DNA of 64,000 nt from NCBI GenBank assembly GCA_016801845.1, contig CM028928.1, positions 11,948,827 through 12,012,826 on the forward strand. Direction: 5' to 3'. Position 1 is the first letter of the stretch; each line of letters starts with the position of its first letter. Below are positions 45,141 to 59,706 of this stretch, in pieces. The notes under the pieces were generated by a model that was not told the origin of the DNA, did not search any database, and saw nothing but the letters and a program-made list of their open reading frames with translations. The position numbers and the translations under genes are program-made. The DNA is from Polydactylus sextarius. Lineage: Eukaryota > Chordata > Actinopteri > Polynemidae.

Positions 45141-48100
45141 TCTTTCTTTTGCCTGACATCTTATGCAATATAAGTCTTAAGTGATTCCTAAATTATGTTT
45201 TGTTACCAAAAGTACTTTGCATTTTGATGCCCTGATAAAATAGCAATAATGAGGAACGTCTCTCCTTGTCAAAAAAACAAAACAACGAAGAAAAAACATT
45301 AAAAAAAAAAAAAAAAAGAAATGTAACGTAAGGAAAATATCTTTGTGTGATGTTTTGTCGATTGCAAATACTTAAAATGCACAGTCGCCTTGCAGCCAAT
45401 GCCATAGTGATTAATGCACAAAGTCAAGGCAGCCAAGGAAGAAAAGAACCTGCCAGCAGATAAGATTACAGAGTCAGCCTGGTGTCGTGCTCTGTACAAG
45501 CAGAATAATTAACAATAGATCATATGAACTTCCCTTCAGCTTTAGGAGCCCAGGGTTTGACCTTGTAAGCTTTTTCTGAAACATTTAAGACAAAAAAGAT
45601 GCATTTCCATTAAGATTGTAATTAGCATTAAAGAAAAAAGCCTTATGTCAGTCACTATTAGAGCCATCACAGGGCTATCTAGTGTCATCATTCTATTTTG
45701 GAAGTGGACATTTTACTAGTGAAATAAATCTATTTTATGACCTACATGTGTGGTGTGTTCTCTAAATATTTTCACTTCTAGGTGACAGATTTTGATGTTT
45801 TGAAGGTTTTAAAAATTCAGGTTATACTACTATCTTAGCATATCCTGGTAGTATGACATACTATTAACATGTAGTTTTTCATTTCGATAATAACATACTT
45901 GCAGTATATACTAACACAGCTTGTGATATTATCATAGCATCATCTCCAGGTATGCAGGGCATCTATGCCTATACTAAGAAAGTCCCTGGTGTCATCTTTG
46001 ATAAGAAAGCTGATTTTTATCAAACTTCCTATACATCTCTGACTGTGAAACATGCAGAGGCTGAAGAAGTAAACACATCATGCACTACAAGGAAACACTG
46101 AATTTTTTTATTTCCTTAAGTTCTGAAGGTTAGATGACAAGATTGACAACATTTTTATGTTTGTCACTTATATGTGAGGCTCTGCTAATTATCTCATGCT
46201 ATAGCTTAATGGTTGACAGGCAAATACAGGTGGCGTCATGCTTCACATTTTATTCTCAGAAATACAGAAGGCACATTTGTCAAAATGTAAAAAAGAAAAA
46301 AAACTAGTGTAAAAATAGTGAATAGAGTAAAGTTCTCCACTTCAAGTAAAATATTTACATTTGAATATTTACAGAAGGTGACAATAAGTAGATTATTTTG
46401 CTTTATCATTATAATTACACGTTAATGTAATAGTTATAGAATAATGATCAGATGTAGGACAAAGTGCAATGATTTCCTTTTATGATATGTGGTAAAGTAA
46501 ACATGGCCAAAAGCCAACTAGCAGCTGACACCTAAGTGTACTGATGATTTTAATCAGCAGTGGTATTTCACCCTCTGTGAAATGAGAGCAGCTTGACTTC
46601 TCACTTCACCTACAAACCGTCCACAGGAAGATGAGACACATTTTAATCAACAGAGCTTTTCTGCCTCCTCTGCTTGAGGGTGGGTGTTAAGGTTTTGAGC
46701 CTCTGAGGGGAAATGTGTGTCTGAGTGGAAATGTTGGCCACAGAGCTGTGCTTTACCCCAGAACATCCTTAGTTCACAGAGTGTCCTGAATCACCACAGT
46801 CCAACGTGTGTCCCTAAAAACTATCGATAAAAATAAAGAGCTATCGACTCCTGAAACGTCTGTCTGACAAACCCAGGCAGAATCAATGATGAATTGTGTA
46901 ACAAAAAAAAAAAAAAGCTCTTTGTTATAAACCAGAATGGAAAAGTGTGCTTAAGGTCATGTGTGGTCCCTTGCAGTTGTTCTGGGAAAACTGTCATAAC
47001 TATTCGTTCTTTCAAGGTCAACTATTTTGATGGTAGCAACAGACACTAGAAGATGAATGGTCCAAAACGGTCATGCCTGGATTCCTTCATTTACCTCATG
47101 CGGTGGTCAGACCAGTTACCACTCTATGGAGAAACAATGATGTTCTGCTTAACTTCTGGTGAACAAAGAACTTTTGCTTATCTGATAAAATGTGAGACGC
47201 TTTAAAAAAAAAACATATATATATATATATATATATATGACTCGTTTCCTGGAGCTCATTTGCTAAGAGGTGACATGTGGCTCAAGCTGCCATTGTCACT
47301 ATATACATTGTTGCTACGAAAGCATGAGATTGTTAATATTTGTACTTTGTATTGAGTATTTTGTGTACCTTTTTTGTATAGTATTTTTTATTAGGACTTA
47401 TATATATATTATCTATATTAGGACCAAACAAAACCTTGATGTAGCCCTTGTAATCTTGTTGTACTTGCAGCATGTCTCGCTGTCGTACAATGATAATAAA
47501 AGCTTCCTATTCTGTTCTATTCACAATGAATATTTGCATAATGTTCTGCTATGTTAGAGGCTTGAAAACATGTGGACTGATTGATCCCTGATCACGTGCT
47601 GTATATAGATTATCAAGTGCTGTAGGGGGGCATTAAAAAAAAAAAAATAGATATTTTGTCATCTGCAGAATGATCATCCTAATGACAAATGTAATTTGCT
47701 AACAAACACATTATTAGTTAATTAATTTGCCTATGAGCCTTTAAAAAAAACAAATTGTGTTCATAGAAAATTTAGTTTGCATTTAAGGGTATATTTTCAT
47801 GTTTTCCAGGACAGCCAGGCCAATATATACATGATGCAAGTCCACCACTTATGAATGAGGCCCATTTCCTTTTGCCCGATATATAACAAACATCTTATAA
47901 AAGTTGTCTTAACTGTGTTATTCTGCCATGTTAGGCTTTGGTTGCAAAGTTAATTTTTTTTCTTCTACAGTTGTTAACTTGCAAATTGGCACAAATATTG
48001 TTAGTTTAGTATCAAACTTTCTTCATTACTTCTCAAGAGCTGTCTATGGCGGTAAGAAACACATCTTTGCTTTCATTGATGTTAGCATGCTAACCAGCTA

Positions 48101-51099
48101 GCCCACCGTTGCTTTCCTACGGTGAGTTCCTGTGGCACCCAGGTTGTACTGAAGAACTAGCTCTGCCCAACAACAGAGCAACATCCTCCTGGACAGAAAT
48201 GTACACTCAGCAGCAGAAAAAAAAATAATATCACAGCTTTAATAGCCAACACTCAGATGTTTAGATTGCATTTTCTGCAACGTGAATGAATAACATCAAA
48301 GATGTCTGATATCATCCTTATTGGTGGATTACTACCGACCACCTTCACCTCCTGTTGCAATTTCAACACAGCTTCCTGTTTCCACTGTGTTTCACCAGTA
48401 TTGTGCCTCCATGCTGCATCTTTTCATCTCACTTAGTGTTGTAACAGCTGGGTGAGAGGAAAAATCCTGCTGAGTGCCATCATATGACACAGATGTGACC
48501 ACACTTGTTTGCATGTTTTGTCTCCTTCAACACATGCCTTGATTAACTGATGGAAATATAACCCAAGGCCGAGTGTTGGTCAAGGTCAGACACTTCAGTG
48601 TCATAACAGATCTATATTAGATACACTTGCCTGAACCCTAAATGATACACGAGATGATGATGGCACTCTGTCGGCTCAATAGATGTTATTGAACATTTTA
48701 GGTGAAGGCAACAAATCAGGGCTAATTCTTCATGGTCAGTGCCTTACAGAGATTTGACACACACCACGGTCAGGATGTCACACATTTTTCCCCTCAAGGC
48801 TTTGGACCAGCACTGCAGCTTGTTACATAATCAAGTGTGTCAGGCAGGAGACACATATTAAGAAGACAGGAACTGAGCCCTCATTCATAATCTGTGACAA
48901 GAGAGAGGGTGAGGAAGTCAGGGGAGAAGTTTAACTAAATGCATGCCACTGCAGCATGCAGTCAGTAGATGTGACACTGCACTTCAGTGTGTTACACAAC
49001 CAGAGGGACATCTGAAGTCTAGTGAAGTCCATTTCCACAGAGGAAGTGATGCATTAATCTACTATATTATGATGAAAAACAGAATAACTTGATACATTTC
49101 TGGATATTCTGAGAGTACGAAGTCACAAATTTGCAAGAAAAAACTAATGTTAGTAAAACACTTGATCTTATTGTGAATTCATAGTCTTGTCTTAAAAAAA
49201 GAGGAACCACAGATGGTAATATCACACAGTTGGTTCTGAGGTGGAACATTTTGATTTGGAGATACATTTTGGTTCTTTGTCTCATTTAAGGATTTCTACC
49301 TTGAATTTGCACTTTTTAGTTTCTTCATCACTGTATTATATATTTATCCTGTGTTGCTGACACACAACAAACCCTTCTAATGTCTAATGTTGAAAACTTG
49401 AGTCTTATATTGGATCCCAAATCTAAGCCAAAAAAAAAAAAAAAAAAATGGCTACGTGCTCATTTGTGGTCACTTGATTCACTTTTTGTATGTATAGGCC
49501 TTTGTGATCCATGACAATTAAAAGTAAGGGAGGGTCTGTGTGTGGTAATGTTCTTTGATGAGTAAAGTGTCGCCTTTAGACATCACAGTGGATGTGGTTT
49601 CATGTTTTTTTTTATCCTCCTATTCATTTCAGTTGTTTTTTTTAAACAAACACAAAAGCACAAGCACAAAAGTAACAAGAATGACATTCACTTCATATCT
49701 GCTCCTGTGGCAAAACTCCTTATGCTCCCATGCAGAATCTAGAAGTCATCAGTTCAAAGATAGTATTCAGGAAAGCCTCCACTTAGCACAGTGCATTTTT
49801 CAAACTGTGAGCAAGAATGGCTATGTGTAAACATTTTCAATGGCAAATTTCCCTTGTGATTTCCTTCCCCCTGTCTTCATTGCAGTTCTACATAAACATC
49901 CACTTCTCAAGATGCGTGTTTCACTGACATCTCAGGAGGATCTGGAGTTCACTGTGACATAAGTGTGATTTATTTTACACCACCTTTGACTGATTAGGAA
50001 GTAAATGTTTCAACATATACTGGTCCTAAATCTTGCAATATGATTCATGAGACAGATCAAATTTAAACAAAATGTATTGCATTTCGAGGCCTAATCCTTA
50101 AGTAATTCTTACATACTAGTGTGTACTTTATCCTCCAGACATGTAGAGATTAACAACCACTTACCCAGTGCGTGACTGTGAAACCTCTATAGGTGAGGAG
50201 TGTACAATTCATTAAATAAGTTTTTTTAAAAAACATCTGGTTGTAATATATGAAACTACATACAATAAACATAATGTTTTATTGCTGTGGCTGCAGTCAA
50301 GACACTTTTAGACAACAGGAAATTTGCCTCAAACATCAACAACAGTGTTTTCAAGTTAATCCATTTTGATGACGCCACTGGCTAGAAAACATGGGTTCGG
50401 ACAATAAACTAAAAAAAAGTTGAATACTTAGTATTAACAAAGTGGAACCACTCGCTATTTAGCTTCTCATGAGGAAAAGTAAACAAACACAAATATTTAT
50501 TTCAATCTTGTCCATTAATGGAAATCCAGCCTAAAAATGAATCATCCAACATAGTGACCTGTTTTTGTTTTTCTTCCCTCCCACTGTGTTAATGCCAAAC
50601 GTGATGTTAATTATAGCAGTTATATCCTGTAAATGGAGCAATAAAAACATTCGACTTGAAGCCTGCAGCCTGGCAGAGTCTGGTCAATATACAAAACTGA
50701 AGACGTAGGATGTGATGCAATGTGCTAATTAGCATATCTGAGACACTGTTGCATCATTTCAGCATTTTGCATAGTGTCAGCTGGTTTCAGCCATTTATCT
50801 TTTTTCTTCCCTCTGACTCTCTGTGCTCAATTATACAGTATTTCAATACAGCTGAGTTCCAAGCTTGTCCCATTTACACCTTTTTTTGTTGTTCTCTAAT
50901 GAAGCAAAAATGAAATAGTGATTGAAACACAACCCATTAAAACTACATGTTAAATAGTGCTTTCTCTGAAATGGAAACCCAAATAAGAAAGCACTCAAGA
51001 CTCTCTCATACAGGAAGTGGCTGTGGTTTTGTCATAAATATTTGCTGGTTTTGTCATTTGCTGATTAAAAAAAGTCCCTAAGGGGTCCAAATAGTGGCA
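45141..51099. other. Non-coding sequence downstream of carbonic anhydrase
   Basis: AT-rich, no exon recognised. Contains poly(A) at 45300-45316, 46903-46915, 47637-47647 and 49431-49448 and (AT)n at 47215-47238. Other open frames are short and featureless. Confidence 0.5.
47215..47238. repeat. (AT)n microsatellite
   Basis: Twelve AT units after a poly(A) run. Confidence 0.9.
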
Positions 51100-51334
51100 C
51101 ATGCCTAATGGACTGTATGACCATGGACTCTGACCAGTTTTTGAGTGCATTGAATACTACAAGTTATATTCCCCCATTCATGTCACTACTAGTCAGTACC
51201 AGCACTCATCTACATACACCAACGGAGCAGACATTTGGACTTCAGTATCTCGCCCAAGGACACTTCAACATAAGGAGACGGGAGTTGAGCCACTAAGCAG
51301 CCAACACCTTCTAAATACAGAGGCAAAGGCGCTA
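51100..51334 (+). repeat. Old fish interspersed repeat fragment
   Basis: Contains ATTTGGACTTCAGTATCTCG, GCCCAAGGACACTTCAACAT and GGGAGTTGAGCCACTAAGCAG. These resemble the 'ttcagtgtcttgcccaaggacacttcgacatg...gagccac' word recalled from many fish genomes. Heavily diverged; class not assigned. Confidence 0.45.
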
Positions 51335-52059
51335 AACTGGCAAAATTGCCTGTAAACTCCAACACTTGGAAAGGCAACCAATGGTATCACTTCATCACTC
51401 AGCCAGTTGTAGACATTCATGTCCTTATAGCTGACTGCTGCTGCAGTCCAACTAAAAAGTTTGGCTACTCAATGAGCATAAATACAGTCAAAAACCACCA
51501 AACCTGTCAAATCTATTCTCTTGCTTCTCTGTACTGTTATGACTCTGCGGTATGTACATACAGTAGCTCTAACTTTAATGAGATCATGGGATAATCCCTG
51601 ATAACTGCAGGGTCATGCTTCAGCTGAACCAACCCATATCCAATGGTTAACCTATTGTGATATATAGGGCGAACACAGGCTCACTATGTTTAACATCTGT
51701 TAAGAGTTTATCAATCACTCACTGCAGTTGTGGACAAGCTGGAGAATGATGACTGTGCATTTTGTGCTCAGTCTCACAGCAGTAGTCTGAATGTTATAAT
51801 CCTCAAAATGTTTAATCATGTTGCTGACTTCATTGGAAAATGAGGTGATGAGGTTTTCTTCCCACTGAGTTTCATGATCTTAGGACACCAGCGTTGCCAG
51901 CATGCCCACTCATTCGTCCAGTTTTCCAAATGTTTCCCGAAATTGACTGGCTCAGAACCACCTACTTTCCCTTACCAACTTCTCCATGCCTCCTCTGAGA
52001 GTTACATCATTTTTTTTTTCATTTTGCTTTTTATTCTGGATGATTGACGGATCTTTTGA
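51335..52059. other. Non-coding sequence
   Basis: Nothing recognised. Confidence 0.45.
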
Positions 52060-52230
52060 GAAATCTGAAAGTTTTCTCCCCAAAAGTGAAGCCGAAACAA
52101 TTTAATTGCCCCCTTGTTGACTGGCAATACTAAAGGTCATAAATCCTATAAAACAATAAAATACATAGAATAAAGACGGTTTTTGTCATTTTTTGTAGTT
52201 GGTATTTGATGTTTTAAAAACAGGATGAGA
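52060..52230 (+). repeat. Diverged interspersed repeat, copy B
   Basis: Blocks TTAATTGCCCCCTTGTTGAC (about 52103) and GGTTTTTGTCATTTTTTGTAG (about 52180) match, in the same order and orientation, the blocks of copy A at 13544-13620. A GTGAAGCCGAAAC word precedes them. Confidence 0.45.
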
Positions 52231-54010
52231 TTGACTCACAGTTAGTTAAACTGGTGCATCAGCAAGACCTCAAAACCACAGTTGTGTCAAGGAAGTAGAG
52301 GCATGTTACAATGTCATCACTTTTTTTTAGAAATTTTTGTAAATTTTGTAGTTGCAGCAACATATGAATTTAGCAATGCAGCATATGACTTGACATGAAT
52401 GTTCAAAGGATCACAGTGAATTTAACCTTTTGGAAACCAAATTTTAATCCGTTAATTCCTGAGTCTACGTGATCCTTTGTGTGAAATTTGAAGACATCCC
52501 CTCCAGGTGATCACGGTCACCTGGAGGGGATGTCAGCCACATCTGCTACCATACTATTAAATAGTACCACCTGCCCCACTACCCATCTGTTGCGTACCGA
52601 TCTGTGGAGGCTGAGATGCAGATTAAGATCTGAAAGAATAAGCATTGACTTTTCAAGCAATCTCAATCAATAATTCACTCGCTGCCAAGCAAAAAGAAAG
52701 ATTTAATCATGTGTAGTGAGATGATGTAAAGTTGCTGTAAGCATTAAAATCATAGCTGCAGTTGAATCAGCCTTGTAACAGCCTTGTGAGATCTTATAGG
52801 TGACAGTGTCTATGCCAAACCCATACTGTATAGTTCTGTTTTTAGCTGTTTTGACATGATGTCCCCCACACTGATATCTTTTGACAAACACGTTTGTATT
52901 TTCTACTGATAACTACGAGGAAACGGGGTTGATAGCAAAGGGGTGTGCCACCATTGAGGGCTGCCCCACTTACTTTGCACAGCATATGAATAACATTATC
53001 TAGGTCACCTACACAGGACCCCACCACCTCCTTCTCTTCCTCCTCCTCCTTCTCCTCCTCCACTGGTCACACAGATAAGAATGAGTCCATTCAGAGAAGG
53101 CGAGTGACAGTCTGCCAAACCTGTACCACACCAAGCAATTTCTTTGTCCTGATTGTTCATTCTTTTGACATCACTTTTTTTCACTCTTTGTCCCTTACTT
53201 TTTCTCACACACGTGGAGACAAATGTCTTCAGGTGGAGAGATGTTTCGCCTGAATAGACAACAACAGATGGTCTCATTCAGGTTTTCATTCCTTCTGTCC
53301 TTTGTCCCTTTCTCTCCTAGTCACTAAGCCTAACCAAAATTCTTGCCTTCTCCTTCCCTTAAACATCCCCACATTTATCCACTGATTACCCACCTTTCAT
53401 TACATCTGACCACAATCAAATGAATCCAGCCATTGGCAGGATTTCTCTTTATGCTCCTGTGACTTCTTGGTCATACGCTGGAATTAACCTTGGGAGTAGG
53501 GTTTCCTGTATAGCTGCAGGGCTCATGTTTCTCATGTTACCACCTCTCAGCCAGTACTTATGAGGAAACACAAGTGTAGCAATGAGGTCACGGTATGGAA
53601 TCATTTGTCACTCAGCTGTTCACATAAGACAAAAAAAAGAACTTGTCAACATTATTTTATTTGACACATAAATAAAATTAAATTTTGTTCTTTGATGAGT
53701 GAATCATGGCTTTAATAATGTAAAACTGTTATTTAAAAAGGAGTTGTTGCCTTTTGTAATAGCAATTTAATGTAACAGGCTGTACCATGACCACTATTAG
53801 TATTAAAAGGTGTGTATGTGTTTGTTTTAGATTATATATTAAACTTCTAATGTTTGGTTTACCTCTCTGTTGACTGGCACCAGCTATCACAAGATTTTTG
53901 TAATCTACACCATTATTTGTCCTTGGAAATTATTGGGCAGTGCTGGATTTAAAGATACGGTGGCTCTCCAGTATAATATTGACATAAAAATATACCAATG
54001 AGCTGTGATT
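52231..54010. other. Non-coding sequence, includes a perfect hairpin
   Basis: No gene recognised. A CT-rich low-complexity stretch at 53029-53060 gives a Glu-rich shadow frame on the minus strand. Confidence 0.45.
52493..52534. repeat. Perfect 18-bp inverted repeat, 6-nt loop
   Basis: GACATCCCCTCCAGGTGA (52493-52510) and TCACCTGGAGGGGATGTC (52517-52534) with loop TCACGG. The stem is GC-rich in an AT-rich surrounding and has no mismatch. Confidence 0.95.
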
Positions 54011-54675
54011 TACTCTGATCAGCCAGAACATTATGACCACCTGACCCTTTGAAACTTGGAACCCTTGTGTTATCTTCAGTAGATCCTTTTAGTATTGTAA
54101 GTTCTGAAGTGGCTCCTTCATATATCAGACTGTTTGTCCAGTACATGGATTGTCTGGTTTCAAAAGATTTCAGATACCATATGCCAGCATTTCTGCAGCA
54201 ATGTGGTAGGAGCATTATCCTGTTGAAAGAAGCCATTTCCATTGGGGAATACTCTTTCTATGAAGGGACTTGGTCTGTAACAAAATGCAGATTGAGCTAC
54301 AGTAGCTACTCTGTTGGATCAGACCACACAGGTTAGCCTTTGCTCCCCACACACGTCAGTGAGCCTTGGCCGCCCATGACCTTGTTGGTGGTTCAACAGT
54401 TTTCCTTCCTTCCTTGGATGATTTTGGTCCTGACCACTGCAGACTTTGAACGTCCCACAGAGCTGCAGTGTCAGAGATGTTCTGACCCAGTTGTCAACAT
54501 CACAGTTTCACACACATCCTTACTTTGCACATTTTCATGCCTGCAACATCAACGTCAAAGGACAAAATGTTGCTTGACAACTCTCTGGCTAATATCCCAC
54601 CCACTGACAGGTGCCGCTATAATGAGATTATCAGCACTACTGTCAGTGGCCATAATTCATGGCTGATTGAAGTAT
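54011..54675 (-). mobile_element. Mariner/Tc1-type DNA transposon, degraded, both ends present
   Basis: Left end CTGATCAGCCAGAACATTATG and right end, read inward, TCAATCAGCCATGAATTATGG are inverted repeats. The interior matches a very common fish element I recall: GAGCCTTGGCCGCCCATGAC, CAGATTGAGCTACAGTAGCT, CACTGCAGACTTTGAACGTC and CACTGACAGGTGCCGCTATA. The relict coding strand is probably minus. Frames are short and broken, so it cannot make a working transposase. At about 665 bp it is a deleted copy. Confidence 0.7.
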
Positions 54676-57600
54676 TTCCCGTTTTTATTCCAATTTCAAA
54701 CTAAAATGTATTAAAAGTTTAGAAAGTTTTGGAGTGTAAGAGTCAAGTTGAATTGTTAAACTCCAAAATGGATCCAAGTTTTAACAACACATTTACATAT
54801 GTGATTTTTTTTTCTTGCCAAAATATGACCCCAAAAAAGAAATTTGAGATGTCTTCAAAGTGGATTTGGTTAGGTATCATTACATAACATGTTAAAAAAG
54901 AGGTACATAACAGTAAAACGTCACTGATTCAACCTATTCAGCTGTTTGCTGTTTTTGTGGTAGAACACTTGACATTGTTCTCCTTGGAGATACACAAAGA
55001 TAAAAGCCTCCAAAGAAAACATAAAAGTTCAACACTTATCAGAGGAAATCTGTCACAATGTCACCACTTCGACAAAACATCGAAACAACTGTCGATACGT
55101 CCAAAGATTCCTGATTATTTCAGAGGAGTACTCGTCTGGCGCCATGCACAACAGGAAGGAAATTCTTTTAACGTAAACAGCAATGTACAGAAAGAGATCA
55201 CGCCTTTGATTGTCCAGCATACCTCAAATAACTTCAGTGTGACCCTTTAAAGGAAAGGAAATGTGTGCTGCAGCATGGGCTGATGAGGCGATGAGGTGAT
55301 AAAGTGCAACAGCAGTGAACCTCATCAGTTTTCAAACGGACTGGAGATGGCAGAGATTCTAGAGGTCCCATGACACATAACACATGAAGTACATGTAGCA
55401 TTAACCATTATGTTAAAAGCCCCAATGCAAATACAGAGCTCAAATTAACCCATGATTAATGACATGTCTGGAAAACTGTTGAGTTATTACAGTCTCAAAA
55501 ACCATGACTGTTTGGTTCCCACGTCTGATGTTAGAGGTTTCACAGACCACAGATAAAAAAAAAAAAAAAAAAAAAAATTACAACTAGTGTAAATAGTGTC
55601 TGGATTATGTTCACCATTTGTTGACCCTTAGAGGTTTTTCTATAGATTCTGGCACGGTGCATCTGATTGGTATATGACAGCAACAACAAACAGAGCAAAT
55701 GGAAGATTGGATAAGGGACCTAGTCTATACACAGGCAACTGGTCAACACCACCACACCAAAAATAAACTAACACATCTTAACCTGACTCCTATGTTTCAT
55801 AGGTTCATATGTTTCTCCTATGCATCATAGTGACACATAGCATTTGTCTGTGAATGATTGAAACCCCTCGAGGAAGTTGGTGACAGAACTGAAACTGAAA
55901 AACTGGTTATTTGTTCTCAGACATGTGGGCATAGTGGAGGGTTTTCACAGAACTTCTGAGATTTCACAGAGATTAACTTCTTGCTAAATGCACCCTAACG
56001 TGTTTTGAAAGCTGATAAATTGTTGCACTGTCAGTGGGAGCAAACAACAACAGGTGTGTGAATGTGATGTTTGAAAAGCAACAACTATTTATGCATATGC
56101 ATGAAGACAGATGTTCTGGGACCAAAGCCAGTGAAAAATCTGCAATTGCAGGTCTCTAATAATGATGATGAATTAATGACTTGAATGAATTAATTATAAT
56201 AATATAATATTTAATTGACTAATTAATTAACGATGTAATTAATTAGTCAATTAAAAAAGATGTGGCAAAATAATATATGCAACAGTTTGTTGTATCAGAG
56301 TTTTTTTTTTTTTAAATGATCAACTTCTACTTTGTTTTTTATGGCATTTTTTTTAAAACTGTGTGCAAACTTGCATCATATCTGATGCTCTGCGGGGTGC
56401 GGTTGTCTCAGACTTTTGGCACCATATGTTGTTTCCCTGATAACATTACACTGACTCTAAAGACACTGTGTTCTTTTTGAAGACAGTCCACCCAATATAA
56501 AACCCCTTTAACTATTTAAAACTGTCCCTGCTCTTAAATCAGTGTATTTTATTATCTTTATTTCACATTGAATTTTGTTTTATCCAATACATGTCAGATT
56601 TTTCAACTATTTTGTGACAACATAAATAAAAATCTAATTAATTAAATTCATACTCAAGTCCACGTCCAATTAATAACTCCTCCTGGACCTTTTAAGCATA
56701 TTACACAAGCTTCCTCCACAGATTTTACCTCTCAACCTACTACAACACAGGTAAGAAGTCTGCAGTAAGAAAACTGAACTTTAACCTGAGTAGCTCCATG
56801 ACAACTGACCAAACTCCATCTGCTGATTCCATGCTGCTGATTTGACTTGGTGACGAGACAATTTCTCAGTCAAGACGGAAGTTTTAATGGTCCAAGTTAC
56901 CAGCGCAGTCTTTACTGGTAATTAGTGTTTAAATTAAATGAGTTGACCAAAAACATGTTGTGTGTTGTCACCGTGACCTTCATCTGTTCACCTTTGAGTC
57001 CAAGTGAATATTTGTGGTACATTTGAAAGGTTCCTTCAAGGTTTTCTAGATATGTCACTTCACAAGTATGGGCAAGACTGACAACCTAAAAAAAAAGGTC
57101 TGGCTGTCACCTGCATGGAGGTGTACAAATATAATCTCAGTATTTGTTACCAGGTACAGTATGTTTCAGTAAAAGTATGTACGACAGCAACAATAGACCA
57201 TGAATGGTATTGCTGTGTTTCTGCAACATCAGGATCTACAATAAGCAGAATTGGTATCTCACATCTTGCATTAGTTGTGAAACAGTGTCTGTTGTTGAAG
57301 TGACACTGAAGTGTCATCTGCCACAGCCCCTCGCCTGCGGGTAAGCTGGCTGTACGACAGTATATGAAATGACAGCTCTGCTGTAAATCTAACAAAATAG
57401 CACGACAAAAGGAAAGACCTCCAGGGGGTGGGGGGTCAAGGCTGTTGAGGCGAGCGTGTTTGTGTATGTGTGTGTAAATGAGTGACAGAGCAGGGGGTTT
57501 GTGGAGATAGACAGAGACAGAGAAACAAAGATGGCTCACAAAGCATTAATGGATATGTTCCAAAGAGAGTGCTGCTGTGTGGTCACTACAGCTGTTTCAG

Positions 57601-59667
57601 CACACAGACAGAGATTCTGTGCCTTTAACTCTCTGCAGGGGTTTTCTTAAATTTATTCTCTAAGATGCTCCACAGGAACCTGATTCTCTGACTTGAACAC
57701 ATAGGAAATCATGTTTGTCTGTGTATAAGCTTTAACATTATTGTGCAATTTATTTAGCATAAATCTCTCTAAAAGTTTTGCATTAAACAATGCATTTATA
57801 ATATGCAGGATTATAATACAGTCTCTGAGCAGCACTGTTTTTTATTTTTCAGGGGAGACAGAAGTTTCCTTATTAGCAAAGATGTTGTAGAAGAAAAAAC
57901 ATTGAGTTGACATTGATGTTGCTGCTCGAAGCAGCTTCTGGCGAGTGAAGAAATGCAAAGTGCAAAGGAACTGGCAATGTTTCTGTGAAATAAATACATA
58001 AACGGCTGTTGATGCCATAATTAGCTATTTGGCAACATGATAACTTTCACTATGTAGCCAATGCAACAGGAGTACAAGGTTCACTCTGCAAAAATGATAC
58101 ATTTGCATGAAAGTGCCATGATAGGAATGGAAGGGCATGACAAAAATGTTTAATATATTTAAACCATAACACAGGAAACTAAGAGAAACAGGAAATGATT
58201 AATAATTTACTTTACTAAAGTTTGCACCATCACAGTGCATGACCCCGCTGAAGTAACACTGGTTTAAAAAAAAGGCAGGGAGAAAGAAAGGCAACTGGGG
58301 TAAACAATGCAGCCTTTCATATTCGAAACATTGTTTGCTAAAGTTTCTTACAAGCAAGGAGGAAAAAAATCCAACAAGTTATAAACGTAAACAGGACAAA
58401 GCATCAAAAAATGATATAACACCAGGAATGTGTGTGTACTCTGTGTCTATGAAGTGCTGTTCTAATCTCTTTGTAGATAATGATGATTGCAGTTAATTAT
58501 CATGTCATAATACACATGGGGGCATACGAAAGCAGGTTGGGCTGGGTCCTGTTTTCTGTCCTTGTGTCTCATGTGGAATGAGGACTCTGAGGTTTTCTTT
58601 TCTTTTTCTTTTTTTCTTTTTTTTTTAAATTTTAACAGTCACTGCTCAAAAACAGTGTTTTATTGATTAAATGCAGTCTTAATCCACGGTCGATTCAGGA
58701 ATGGAGTGTGGACTTATTTTGCATGACCTTTCTCTGCCCTGTACTTCTGATGTTACCACAATAGCCACCTTATCTGTCCTGCTCCAAAACCAGATAGAGA
58801 CCATGTCTCAGTGTTGGCAAAGCAAACACAAATGCCGCTGTCATTTGAAGTAAAAACAGATAGAGTAATAGGCCAGCTGATTGTCATCACACTTCCTTCC
58901 CAGTGAGGTGCGGTGCAAGATGACTGTCCCCCTTACGCAACCACGCACAATCTATCTTGAACTTACATATCACCACAAATGTATGCATAAAATACTGTCT
59001 GAAACACACCAGTAGGCTACATATGGACAGAGATGTTCTGGGGTAATGATAACACAATATAGAGCAGCCATCACAGTCTATGCAACAATAGGGTGCACAA
59101 ATACATGTTATGTTTATATGCTATATATGCTATTTATATGACCTGCTAAGCGCTGACATTTATTGAATTAAAGCGGATTATGATTCAATTTGTTCAAATG
59201 GTTTTGTCATAAATTATTAAATAAGCCATCTGCAGCCTCACATTTTCCTGTTAAAATTTCAAATGAAACAAAGTATAGTCACGCATCGTTCCCAAAACAC
59301 GTTGGTAAAAGATATGTAAACATAATGAACGGTCAGTAAATATGGGGAAAACGTGTTCTGGCTCCTATCAAGCTTCAAAGCTTATTTTCAGTCATAACAA
59401 AAGTCTGTTTTCAGGTTTATAGGGATTACAGTAGAATATTTCTCCTTCCTACTTAAACCACCAGCATTTTCCTTAAGATGATTATGAATGTACAAAGGTC
59501 TGTATTAGTTAATAATTAAGGCAGTGTTAATGGCGTTAATTCACAGGTGGTTTATGCTCGAAGCTTAGTTAGGGCTCTTAACTTGATCTTTTCCGTCACT
59601 CCATCACTGCTGGAAATTTTTTGAAGACACAATGAAAAGCTTTGTTTCAATGTGTTAACATGCCGAA

Positions 59668-59706
59668 TCTCTCTCTTTCTTTCTCGCTCTCTCTCTCTTT
59701 CTCTCT
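59668..59706. repeat. (CT)n low-complexity tract
   Basis: Interrupted CT/CTTT repeat. Confidence 0.85.

Noticed and set aside
54049..54666. Open frames of 95-108 codons on the plus strand
   Set aside because: They lie inside the mariner/Tc1-type element, on the strand opposite to its relict coding direction.
57147..57539. 130-codon minus frame
   Set aside because: No domain, no splice pattern, partly over TG/CA-rich sequence.
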